DNA of 13,133 nucleotides from Conidiobolus incongruus B7586 (taxonomy: Eukaryota > Entomophthoromycota > Entomophthoromycetes > Entomophthorales > Conidiobolaceae): the NCBI GenBank assembly GCA_000697335.1, contig JNEM01009605.1, positions 1-13,133 of the forward strand, read 5' to 3'. The first letter of the stretch is position 1; each line of letters opens with the position of its first letter. The position numbers and the translations under genes were made by a program. The notes beneath the pieces are model-generated. The model did not search any database and had not been told where the DNA came from. It was given only the letters and a program-made list of their open reading frames with translations. Shown here piece after piece: positions 1 to 8,643 of the stretch.

Positions 1-194
1 ATTTTAAATAAAATATATAATTAAAATTTATAATATAATAAATATTACAATTTTTTTGATATATAAATAAGCTTAAAATATATATTAAGATAAAAATACA
101 TTTAACAACTTATTTCTGTTAATATTAAGAATATTATATTTATTTATTTTATAAATTTTTAAAAATTATTATTATATTAGAATAGAAATTAAAA
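1..194 (+). mobile_element. possible decayed 5' part of Tc1 copy 2
   Basis: This AT-rich stretch has no open frame. Around 117-165 it can be aligned loosely with the transposase region of Tc1 copy 3 near 4550-4600, sharing a GTTAATA...AATATTATAT pattern. The next recognisable piece of the same Tc1 copy resumes at 1826, about where the alignment predicts. The match is by eye and weak at this base composition, so the stretch could equally be unrelated AT spacer. Confidence 0.25.
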
Positions 195-234
195 ATGGCA
201 AATTTTTTAATTTCTGATTTTTCAAACATATTAC
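195..234 (+). mobile_element. isolated mariner end (5' terminal repeat fragment)
   Basis: This segment matches the left end of the mariner copy at 1909 at about 33 of 37 positions, including the shared runs AAATTTTTTAATTTCT and ATTTTTCAAA. It is the least mutated version of this terminus in the window, retaining GGC and a C in CAAACA. The mariner body does not follow: after about 20 more bases Tc1 copy 1 begins. It is either a truncated copy or an internally deleted (MITE-like) remnant. Which of these is unclear. Confidence 0.6.
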
Positions 235-256
235 ACATTTTGAAAGATTATATATA

Positions 257-290
257 CACTAACCCACAAAAGTGAGTCATAAAATCAAAT
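257..290 (+). repeat. left terminal inverted repeat of Tc1 copy 1
   Basis: It begins CACTAACC just after the TA target and contains GTGAGTCATAAAATCAAA, which is repeated in reverse complement at 1790-1823 with only a few mismatches. It would be the outer transposase binding site. Confidence 0.9.
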
Positions 291-581
291 ATATATATAT
301 CTTAATTAATAACTAAAACAATTCTATATATTAATTTACTTGAAATTATAATATATAATTAAGGTATATTATTTGATTATAAATAAATATATTTAGATAT
401 ATTTAGTAAACTATTAGCAAAAATATTAACCCTTAATATTTAACTAAGTTGAGTTATATATTTGTAGGTTTTTGAGATAAGGGGATATATTTAACAATAT
501 ATAACCATATCTTTTTCCTCTCTTTGTTATTATTTTATATAATATTTTACAGATACATTAAATTTTTTTATTAGTATAATT

Positions 582-1593
582 ATGCTTAAATCCCTCTCTA
601 AAAAAATTTACTTATATATCAATCAACTTTATAAAGAAGGTAAATCAACTTGGGATATTATTAGAATTACTAGTGTTAGTTAGTTTATTATAGTTAAGGT
701 TGTTAAGAATAGCAATAAAAACACATTTAAACTTAAACTTAAATGTGTTAGGATCATAAATAAATATGATAAGAAGTATATCTATAGGTTAGTTAGTATA
801 GGTACATATAATATTATTATAAAAATATAACAGGAGTTGTAAAACTATACAAGAATATTAGTCAACACTAATACTATTATATATACTTTATATTAGCATA
901 GATACCACTTACACCTTAAAAAAACACCTTTAACTAAAGAAATCCTATTATAAAACTAGGTAGGAGTTTAAATATTACCACTAATATTAAAATTGAAATT
1001 AATTAGAGTAAGGTTATTTAGTTTAATAAAACAAAAATATACTTTAGTGAATCTAATAAAAAAGCTAGATACTTTACAAAAGATGTAAAACTACTTTATA
1101 ACCATTATGTTAATTTTACCCAAAAGTATAATAATAGGTTAATTTTTATTTAGGGATGTATATTGTCTTTAAGTGTAAGATATGTTTATAAAGTTAATAG
1201 GGGAATGAATGCTAAAATATACCAAAGTATTCTAAATAATAAATTGAAAAAAACTATTAAATAGTATAGGTTAAACAAATCTAATATTATTTTCTAGCAA
1301 GATAATACTTTTTGTTATACTATAGCTTCTACTACCAAATAGCTTAAAAATAACAAGATAATAGTTATGAAGTAGTTTCTTCAATCTCCTAACCTTAACC
1401 TAATTAAATACCTTTGGGATTAGTTAAAAAAAGTTATTTAAGCTTTCCCTTTAATAAAAGATTTAGATTAGTTTTAAAAATATATTTAAGAAGTATAAAA
1501 CAAAATTAACCTTTCCTAGTGTAAAAAGTTAGTTGACTCTATACCCCACAAACTTAAGTTAGAAAAGCTAAAGATAGATACACTAGGTTTTAA
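582..1593 (+). pseudogene. Tc1 transposase pseudogene (copy 1)
   Basis: An ATG survives at 582 and is followed by a reading frame that starts MLKSLSKKIY and continues into the N-terminal helix-turn-helix region seen also in copy 3. Many in-frame stops and some frame changes follow. The stops mostly stand where copy 3 or the family would have Gln or Trp, for example the TAG after ITSVS. The DD34E catalytic region is recognisable by alignment to copy 3: the first Asp block near 1017-1040, the QDNTP-like block near 1300, and the NLIKYLWD-like block near 1400-1420. The frame ends at a TAA around 1591-1593, the same place as in copy 3. It cannot make a working transposase. Confidence 0.88.
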
Positions 1594-1789
1594 TTTTTTT
1601 TTATCACCAAAAACCCACAAATTTATGACTTACCCTAGGTAAAATTTAAAGGTTTATATTTTAATCAATTAATAGCTAAATATCCTCATTTAATGATATA
1701 TATAATTAATAAATATAATAGATTTTAATTATTTAATTTAGATTTATTTCATTAAATATTAATCAAGTTATTAGTAAAAATATCAGTGT

Positions 1790-1823
1790 TTTTGATTTTA
1801 TGACTCATTTTTACAGGTTAGTG
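1790..1823 (-). repeat. right terminal inverted repeat of Tc1 copy 1
   Basis: Read on the minus strand it starts CACTAACC and contains TGAGTCATAAAATCAAA, matching the left end at 257-290. A TA follows at 1824-1825. Confidence 0.9.
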
Positions 1824-1825
1824 TA

Positions 1826-1890
1826 TTATAATTAATTAAAACAAAGTTATTGAGATTGATAAAACAAAAATATATTTTAATAGATTTATT
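1826..1890 (+). mobile_element. Tc1 copy 2, internal fragment left of the mariner
   Basis: Directly after the right TA of copy 1 the sequence aligns with the middle of the Tc1 transposase: ATTGATAAAACAAAAATATA at about 1855-1875 corresponds to the first catalytic Asp block of copy 3 (4725-4745, encoding SDETKIY). It stops matching near 1890, just before the mariner element, and the same Tc1 copy resumes at about 3195. Confidence 0.75.
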
Positions 1891-1908
1891 ACCATATTAT
1901 CAAAAAAA

Positions 1909-3181
1909 TAGGAAATTTTTTAATTTCTAATTTTTCAAATATATTATTAGTTCCAAATAAAATAATATATAAAAAATAAATAGGAAAATATATAATTTTG
2001 AGTTATATATATATAAATATAACATTTTTTTTATTATAAAATGAATTTTTTAAAATTTATTATTAAGTTTAATTATACTTAAATTAAATTATAACTATAA
2101 AAAGTCTTTTACTTTAGTATCAATAAAACTTAACTACAAACTCTCTAAAATGATTTAAAATTTACAAACAGCTTTTGATAATGAAATATTATCTAAATTA
2201 ACAGTTTATCACTAGGTAAATAATTTTAAGGCTAGGAAAGAAATTACACAAAACTTGCTAAAATCTAAAAAATTGATTTCAACTCTCATTTTTTAAATTA
2301 TTAATAAAATGAAAAATTATATTAATAAGCATCTTTTTATTTCAGCTAAAGAATTATCAAGACATTTTATTATTAGTCATATAAGTTTTTTATATATATT
2401 TAATTTTAAACTAAAATTAATTAATAAAAATATAAAATAAATACCATATAATTTAATCAAAGTTCAAAAAAAAGCTAAAATAGCTATTGCTAAACTAATC
2501 TTATTAAGGTATATCTAGAAACCAAGGCATTTACAGTAAATTATTACAATTAATGAATCTTGGATTCTTTTGTATAATCCTTTACCAAAATATAAATTAA
2601 GATATTAAATTAAGTAAAATCAACCTTCTCCACAAATTTTTTTAAATAAACACTTAATTAATAAGCAAATATTAATTATTCAAATAGATTATAGTGCTAT
2701 ATACTATTCTTATTTAGTTCCTAAAGGAAAATCAATTAATAGTAAACTTTATATTTCTTTTTTAAATAAAATTATTTCTAATTGGTATTCTTAATATAAT
2801 TTGTGAAAATCAATTATTTTGCAAGGTAATTATAAAATACATAAATTTAAAGTTATAAAAAACTTTTGAATTAAAAATAACTGGAAAAAACTACCATATT
2901 TAATATATTCCTTAGATTATAACCTATGTGATTATAATTGTTTTAGGTAATTAAAAAACCAACTTATAAGAAAGAAAATTTCTATAAACAAATTTAATTA
3001 ATTTATGAAATATTAAAATTCAGTCTTTAATAAAATCAACTATTTTTTATAAGTTAGATCTTTGCTAAAAGTATATCAAAAAGTTATTAGAAATAAAAAA
3101 ATTATTAATTTTATAATATATATTTATTTTTATTTTTTATATATTAAAATGTTTATTTTTTTCAATCACAAAAAATTATCA
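1909..3181 (+). mobile_element. mariner-family DNA transposon, copy 1, dead, nested in Tc1 copy 2
   Basis: This element of about 1.27 kb has the usual mariner size. Its ends are imperfect inverted repeats: GGAAATTTTTTAATTTCT at the left and, on the minus strand, GATAATTTTTTGTGATTG at the right. It carries one transposase relic with a DD34D spacing. It splits the Tc1 copy 2 transposase between the first catalytic block (1890) and the following segment (3195). End points are good to a few bases only, because the tips are mutated. Confidence 0.85.
2150..3115 (+). pseudogene. mariner transposase pseudogene (copy 1)
   Basis: An ATG at 2150 opens the same reading frame that carries all three catalytic positions, although many stops interrupt it. 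Recognisable parts in order: an N-terminal helix-turn-helix with LSKLTVYH (typical mariner LSKATVYRW); a linker resembling the family's WVPHNL motif, here IPYNL near 2445; INESW at 2549-2563 (family DESW, with Asp now Asn); LQGN at 2819-2830 (family QDN, Asp now Gly); and YNLCDYNCFR at 2918-2947 (family APSDYHLF, third Asp kept at 2930-2932). The second and third catalytic codons are 35 codons apart, which is DD34D. Two of three catalytic residues are lost, so the protein is dead independently of the stops. Confidence 0.88.
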
Positions 3182-3194
3182 TTATTTATAAAAT

Positions 3195-3728
3195 AATAAT
3201 AAAAAAGTAAAATATTTTATTAATAAAAAATTACTATATAATCATTATATTAACTTTACCCAAAAGTATAATAATATGATAATTATTATTTAAAGATATT
3301 TATTTTTTTTATATATAGAATATCTTTATTAATTTAATATGTGAATTAGTATTAAAATATATTATTCTAAATAATAGATTGAAAAAAACCATTGAATAAT
3401 ATAAGTTAGAAAAATTTAATTTTTTTTCTAATAAAATAATATTTTTTGAGATATTTCAGTTTTTATTACCAAATAACATAAGAATAACAAAAAAATAGTT
3501 ATAAAATAGCTTTTTAAATTTATCAATTTTAATTTAATTATATATCTCTTAAATTAGTTAAAAAAGCTATTAAACTTTTTTCAAAAAAAATTTAAATAAA
3601 TTTTAACAATATATTTAAGAAACAAAGAATAAGACTAATTATTCTTAATATAAAAAGTTAATTAATTCTATACCATATAGTCTTAAAAAAGTTAGAAAAG
3701 CAAGAGATAAAAATATTAAGTTTTGATT
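3195..3728 (+). pseudogene. Tc1 transposase pseudogene fragment (copy 2, C-terminal half)
   Basis: This is the decayed second half of the Tc1 transposase, recognisable only by nucleotide alignment to copies 1 and 3. The block for the second catalytic Asp (near 3430) and the third acidic block (near 3530) are present but heavily altered. The C-terminal stretch corresponding to SIPYKLKEVRKA is still readable as SIPYSLKKVRKA near 3666-3705. Stops and small length changes occur throughout. Confidence 0.8.
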
Positions 3729-3952
3729 TTTTTTATCACAAAAAATTTCAAATTTATAACTAATTTTAGGCAAAATTTTAGAATTAATATTTTAACCAAT
3801 TAATAGCTAAATATTATTATTTAATCATTTATATTATTAATATATATTTTAATTTTAATTGTTTAAATTAGATTTATATAATAAAATATTAATTAAGTGA
3901 TTAGTAAAATATAAGTGGTTTTGATCCTATAACTTAATTTAATAGGTTAATA
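3195..3952 (+). mobile_element. Tc1 copy 2, right half
   Basis: From about 3195 the sequence aligns continuously with the second half of Tc1 copies 1 and 3 (for example CCCAAAAGTATAATAAT near 3260 and GAAAAAAACCATTGAATAAT near 3379). It includes the transposase 3' end near 3728, the inner repeat (3757-3763, decayed) and the outer repeat (3930-3936, decayed). It ends GGTTAATA at 3952, corresponding to GGTTAGTG in copy 1. It is the most eroded and thus probably the oldest of the three Tc1 copies. Confidence 0.88.
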
Positions 3953-3954
3953 TA

Positions 3955-4160
3955 CACTAGCTTGCAAAAGTGAGTCATAAAATAAAAATCACTTATATAT
4001 TTACCTGTAACTTAAACAATTCTTAACTAAATTAATTTGAATTAAAATATATAATTAAGGTATATTACCTGATTATAATAAGTTATATTTAATTATATTT
4101 AATATATTATTGGTTAATATATCAAATCTTAAATTTTAAATAGGGTGAGTCATAAATTTG
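3955..4160 (+). repeat. left IR/DR end of Tc1 copy 3
   Basis: The outer site has TGAGTCATAAAA starting at 3971 and the inner site has TGAGTCATAAAT starting at 4146, in the same orientation and 175 bases apart. Both would be transposase binding sites in an IR/DR Tc1 element. TGAGTCA also equals the consensus of Gcn4/AP-1 type bZIP factors, which may be coincidence. Confidence 0.85.
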
Positions 4161-4283
4161 CAAGTTTAGGAGTTAAAAGGATATATAAAACAAAATTACT
4201 TAAATCTTTTTTTCTTTTATTAAATTATATATATACTAATATTATTATTGTAAATTATTATTTTTAATAATATTAGTATTAAA

Positions 4284-5300
4284 ATACCTAAATCCCTCTC
4301 TAAAAAGATTTACTTGTGTATTAATCAACTTTATAGTAAAGATAAATCAACTTGTAAGATTGCTGGAATTACTAGTGCTAGCTAGTCTACTATAGCTAAG
4401 GTTGTTAAAAATTATAGTAAAGATATATCTAAACCTAAACTTAGGTGTGCTAGGATTATAGATAAATATAATAAAAGATATATTTATAGGTTGGTTAATA
4501 TAGGTAAATATAATATTATTATAGAAGTACAGAAAGAATTACAAGACTATATAGGAATATTAGTTAATACTGATAATATTATATATACTTTACATTATAA
4601 TAGATACCACCTGTGTTTTAAGAAAAAACACCCCCAACTAAAAAAGTCCCACTATAAAACCAGGTAAGAGTTTAAATGTCACTACTAAAGTTGAACCAAA
4701 ACTAATTAGAGTAAGGTTATTTAGTCTGATGAAACAAAAATATACCTTAGTGGATTTGATAGAAAAACTAGATGTTTCAGAAAAGACAAAGAACTACTTT
4801 ATGACCATTATGTTATTTTAACCCAAAAATATAATAGTGGGTTAATTATAGTTTGGGGATGTATGTTATCTTCTGGTATAAGGTATCTTTATAAAGTTGA
4901 TAGGGGAATTAATGCTGAAATATACTAAAATATTCTAAACAATGAATTAAAAAAAACTATTGAATAGTATAGGTTAAATAAATCAGATGTTATTCTCCAA
5001 CAAGATAATACTCCTTGCTATACTATTATTTCTATTATCAAATGGTTTGAAAATAATAAAATAACAGTTATGAAGTGGCTTCCTTAATCCCCTAACCTTA
5101 ATCTAATTAAACACTTTTGGGATCATTTAAAGAAAGTAGTTAAAGCTTTCCCACCAGCAAAAAATTTAAATGAGCTTTGGGAATATATTCAAGAAGCTTA
5201 GAACAAAATTAATCTTTACTAATATAAGAAGTTAGTTAACTCTATACCCTATAAACTTAAGGAAGTTAGGAAAGCAAAAGGTAGATATACTAAGTTTTAA
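4284..5300 (+). pseudogene. Tc1 transposase pseudogene (copy 3, DD34E)
   Basis: The frame of about 339 codons is the usual length for a Tc1 transposase. It starts at ATA (4284-4286) followed by PKSLSKKIY, so the original ATG has probably lost its G. The N-terminal helix-turn-helix region includes KSTCKIAGITSAS. The catalytic blocks are SDETKI (Asp at 4728-4730), QQDNTPC (Asp at 5004-5006) and NLIKHFWD, where Lys (5109-5111) replaces the expected Glu. The last two are 35 codons apart, as in DD34E. In-frame stops at 4383, 4926, 4965, 5085, 5199 and 5220 each read as Gln or Trp after one C-to-T or G-to-A change. The frame ends TKF-TAA at 5298. Confidence 0.93.
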
Positions 5301-5327
5301 TTTTCTTTCTATAACCAAAATATATAA

Positions 5328-5530
5328 ATTTATAACTCATCTTAGGTAAAATTTAAACTTTAATATATCAACTAAAATTTAATATTATTGGATCAAATAT
5401 ACTTAATTATAAATAAATAATATAAGTTTATTATATGTTTTAATTTAAATTAATTTGATTAAGAATTAACAGAGTTATTGATAATAATATAGATAATCAT
5501 AATTTTATGACTTGTTTTTGCAAGCCAGTG
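5328..5530 (-). repeat. right IR/DR end of Tc1 copy 3
   Basis: On the minus strand the outer site reads CAAGTCATAAAAT (5503-5515) and the inner site ATGAGTTATAAAT (5328-5340). They are about 175 bases apart, mirroring the left end, with a few transitions from the TGAGTCATAAA core. Confidence 0.82.
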
Positions 5531-5532
5531 TA

Positions 5533-6420
5533 TATTAAAATTTATATTATATATTTCCAATATATTATAATATTGTTTTAATATATACTTAATCATAAGA
5601 AAATTGAAAAAATATTAATAATTAACAAGAGAATAAAGTGTTAAGTTATTTTAATAATTTAATACTATCTATATAATTAATTTTATTTTAAAAATATTGA
5701 TTATTTATAAAATATAATATCAAATAAATTAAATAAATATTAATATCAATTTTGAAAACTAGTTTTATAATATAATTATAAGTATTAAAAAAAATAAGAA
5801 TATATAATAAAAAGATCAAACTAAATTTAGTTTTATTTTATAATTTAATAATTTAAAATAATAATTTAAATATTTAATAAATTTAAAAAAAAATATAAGT
5901 ATTTTAAATCAAATCATTAATAATAAGTAATATCAACTATTGACAATAATAAAAAATTTCAAAAAAATTTTAATTATTTCAAAATTTAAATTAATAAATT
6001 AAAAAATCATTTTAATATTATATAATCATTTGATTATTAATATATATTGCAAAAACATTTATTATTTTATAACCTAATATTATAATTATTAATAAACTTG
6101 CTATTTAATTATTTATTAATTATATTTAACTTTTAAATTCAAAAAAGAATATTTTAAATTAATATAAGTTAAATATATTGTTAATATAACTAAGATAATA
6201 ATAGAATCTATTTAAGAAATATAAATTTTCTACAAAATAATTCAATAATACATATTTTTTTAATAAATATAATAATTCAAAATTCTTAAAAATAAGAATA
6301 TTATAGATTAGAATTATTATTCCAAATAAGATAAATATAATATTAAAATATCCAATAATCCTGATAACTAACAAATAATAAATATTAACATAAACCAACA
6401 AACATTAAATAATAAAATAT
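5533..6420. other. AT desert without a gene
   Basis: About 0.9 kb of almost pure A and T. No transposon end, RNA gene or coding frame is recognised. A minus-strand open frame at 6159-6401 translates to a low-complexity string of Ile, Leu, Tyr, Phe and Asn and looks like a composition artefact. Confidence 0.7.
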
Positions 6421-7599
6421 TGATAGCAATTAATATAATTAAAGCAGCGAAAGCATTAAATATTGATATATTTCTAATATCTTTATATATTTTTTATATT
6501 AAATTATAAAATATAAAATTTCAACTAACTATAGATAAAGTAATCAAAGAAATACTCTGGCATTTAAATAAACCTAAAAAATAATTAGAAAAACTAAGGT
6601 TGAAAAGTGAAAATAATAACAGAAACTTTATAAAAAAATAAACTATATAAAAAATTTAATATCTAATTATTGAGTTATTTTATATAGTTATAGATAACAA
6701 TCAAAAACTATATTACAAGATAAATACCACCAATCTTGTCACTAAAGTTTTTAAAGTTTAAAATAAAATAAGGATAATTATAATATTAGTAATACTTAAA
6801 AAAACACCAAAAAATCAAAAAGAACTGTCAAATTTTTTAATCAATTAAATATTAGTTGCATAATTAATTCCATTATAAATAAAAATTCAATGAAAACAAA
6901 GGCAACTATATATATGTCAGTAATCAACTAATAAATTCCATCTAATAAATTATGATATTAAATATAATTTTGATCTTTTTATCCCAGAATACTTGATTAA
7001 GTAACTTAGTACTATATAATTTTGGAATAAAATTCACAAAACCAATACACCATCTAAAATCACCAATTTAACTCGATAAATTTTGGCTAAAACTTCCCTG
7101 AACCCTAATTATTTAAAAGAATATAATCCCAGAATATTATACCCTTGGAAATATGGAGAAAGAGACTCCATACACCATAGATACTTTATGTACCCAAGAA
7201 TCAAATATACCTAGATCTAATTATTTGATTCCTTCCAAGAAATACAGGAAAAAAAAACTAAAAAACAAAACAATAATAATGATAACCACTGACCCAGAAA
7301 AAAAGATGGGCCAAAATAAATAATAAACATATCTTTGCAATTATACATAGAATCGATATCAACTACACCTATACAATCAAAGATAATTATCTAATATTAT
7401 CTAATAATATCAATCATAGTTAATGGACTAAAATATTAACATCAATTTATTTAAATCCCCATGAATACAATATCACCCAAGTAATACAACAAAACTTAAA
7501 ATTTAATAAAATGCTTTTTGCAAAAATGCATCCAAGTACCTTTATTAGTTTATATCCAAAAAATATATACCAAGGCTAATGACATCATAAAGCATGTAT
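6421..7599. other. unassigned A-rich stretch with coding-like remnants
   Basis: From about 6421 the plus strand becomes strongly A-rich and carries more C than G, unlike the neighbouring AT desert. No intact frame exists. Short coding-like segments appear on the plus strand, for example around 6436-6590 (frame with IIKAAKALNID) and 7319-7579 (frame with IHRIDINYTY, then YLNPHEYNITQV). No family was recognised. A-rich sense strands are common in retroelements, which makes an old repeat a reasonable but unproven reading. Confidence 0.4.
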
Positions 7600-7807
7600 T
7601 TTAATATTTGAACAAAACAAAAATAACATTACCTTTGCTGTAAAAGCAAACATTGCTACTTTTGACCATATCGTTTTCAAGTGTGTTATTGTTGATATAA
7701 GAAGAATCAATTAGAATCTTTGTCAGAGATGTTGACCTCCTTCCAGATCCTAGCTTTTGGTGCAATAAATGACAATCTTTACTATATGCTTGATGGTACT
7801 CTATCAC
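7600..7807 (-). mobile_element. possible fossil fragment of a Ty1/copia-type element
   Basis: A minus-strand coding-like stretch of about 68 codons without an ATG. It contains HLLHQKLG and, 35 residues later, CFYSKGN, a spacing and flavour that recall the GAG-pre-integrase zinc-binding region of Ty1/copia polyproteins (H-x-x-x-RLGH ... C-x-x-C-xx-K). No terminal repeats were found, and neighbouring integrase or protease parts could not be recognised. The fragment is old and broken. A mariner linker (SGRPSTS-like) was considered as an alternative because of GSGRRSTS. The assignment is tentative. Confidence 0.25.
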
Positions 7808-8133
7808 ACAAAATAAAAAAAGGACTTTTTAATAATATAAAAAAAAAGATACAAATAATGTCATAAAATCATATAATAATAATACAGAATATATCAGCCA
7901 CAACAAAAATCAAAAAGACAAATCTAAAAATAAATCAGAAAAATCTAATAAAAAAAAGATAAATTAAAAAGGAATTATGATTGAATTAATAAAATTTTCC
8001 AAAATCAGCATTATAATGAATAGTAAATGGAGTAATGACATTCAAATAACTGGTTGTGATGCTTCCATCAATTAACCTTTTCTATAATTAATGTAAAATA
8101 ATAAAAATTATACTTTTATTGTTATTTCTTTAT
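7808..8133. other. spacer, no gene recognised
   Basis: Mostly A-rich sequence. On the minus strand, 7990-8073 reads as an open coding-like stretch (including LIDGSITTSYLN) that may belong with the fragment at 7600-7807, but no family is recognised. No promoter or RNA gene is seen. Confidence 0.4.
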
Positions 8134-8384
8134 AAAGGAGTTTAGACTTCTATATTAAAAGAAATCATTAAAAAGGGTAAAGGAAATTAAGCAAAAAGAC
8201 AAAAAGTTAAGTAAAAGATAAAGGAAAGAGTAAAGTTAATATAGATAAAAGAGAGAGTTTATTTAGTAAAGTTAGATAGTCTAGATATTTCAAGCTTATC
8301 AAACTATGGCTTATAAAGTGGATTTTTTGGAATATCACCAGTTTTTGGGACAAGGGGTTAAAATATCTTTTTTATTTACTACTA
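8134..8384 (+). repeat. tandem direct repeat, copy A
   Basis: First unit of a head-to-tail pair, offset 254 bases from copy B. The unit starts near AAAGG (8134) and ends at ACTA (8384). Its best-kept part is 8291-8350, which differs from copy B at only 2 of 60 positions; the left part is clearly more diverged and has a 4-base length difference. It lies just beyond the 3' end of the minus-strand secreted-protein gene. On the plus strand a Trp-rich frame is open from 8280 (RYFKLIKLWLIKWIFW). Confidence 0.9.
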
Positions 8385-8386
8385 GC

Positions 8387-8638
8387 AAAGGTTAAAGTTT
8401 TATATTGGAAGAAATAATTAAAAAGGATAGAGAATATTATGTAAATAAGCAAAAAAGGTAAGTGAAAGATAAAAAATAATACAGTTAATTTAATAGAAAT
8501 AGAAGCAAGGATTTATTTAGTAATGTCAGATAGTATAAATATTTCAAGCTTATCAAACTGTGGCTTATAAAGTGGATTTTCTGGAATATCACCAGTTTTT
8601 GGGATAAGTGGCTAAAATATCCCTTTCACTTAACACTA
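8387..8638 (+). repeat. tandem direct repeat, copy B
   Basis: Second unit of the pair; the similarity ends 6 bases before the stop codon of the gene at 8644-9225. Its plus-strand frame from 8534 to the TAG at 8645-8647 reads YKYFKLIKLWLIKW and then FWNITSFWDKWLKY, with no ATG. Most codon differences from copy A in this frame are silent. The unit also holds an AATAAA on the minus strand (8512-8517), present in copy A at 8258-8263. Confidence 0.9.
8512..8517 (-). promoter_or_regulatory. candidate polyadenylation signal of the 8644-9225 gene
   Basis: AATAAA on the minus strand about 127 bases after the stop codon. The same hexamer recurs 254 bases further on in repeat copy A (8258-8263). In such AT-rich sequence the hexamer is frequent by chance. 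Confidence 0.25.
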
Positions 8639-8643
8639 TCTTT

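Larger units (their letters stand above)
257..1823 (+). mobile_element. Tc1-family DNA transposon, copy 1, complete but dead
   Basis: The 1567-bp element starts CACTAACC and ends GGTTAGTG, with a TA on each side (255-256 and 1824-1825), the target duplication expected for Tc1/mariner transposons. The terminal inverted repeats can be followed for about 34 bases and contain TGAGTCA (273-279) and its complement TGACTCA (1801-1807). A second, inner pair of related sites lies at 450-456 and 1626-1632, giving the IR/DR arrangement. It is homologous along its whole length to copy 3 (3955-5530) but more mutated. Its right flank continues as internal sequence of Tc1 copy 2, so it probably inserted into that older copy. 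Confidence 0.93.
3955..5530 (+). mobile_element. Tc1-family DNA transposon, copy 3, complete, youngest, dead
   Basis: This 1576-bp element has ends CACTAGCTTGCAAAA and, on the minus strand, CACTGGCTTGCAAAA. It is flanked by TA on both sides (3953-3954 and 5531-5532). It encodes one DD34E transposase relic in one frame. Inner and outer direct repeats in each end make it an IR/DR-type Tc1 element. Its left TA is also the right TA of copy 2, so it inserted exactly at the edge of that older copy or shares the site with it. It retains more C and G than copies 1 and 2, which suggests the most recent insertion. Confidence 0.95.

Noticed and set aside
6159-6401. Open frame of 80 codons on the minus strand
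   Set aside because: Translation is a low-complexity mix of Ile, Leu, Tyr, Phe and Asn expected from pure A/T sequence; no promoter, homology or base-composition change supports a gene.
8134-8638. Tandem repeat read as a pair of LTRs
   Set aside because: The units are directly adjacent with no internal element between them, lack TG...CA ends and target duplications, so a simple tandem duplication fits better.
8134-8638. CRISPR-like array
   Set aside because: Only two long units with diverged flanks; no short regular repeats and spacers, and the setting is eukaryotic.
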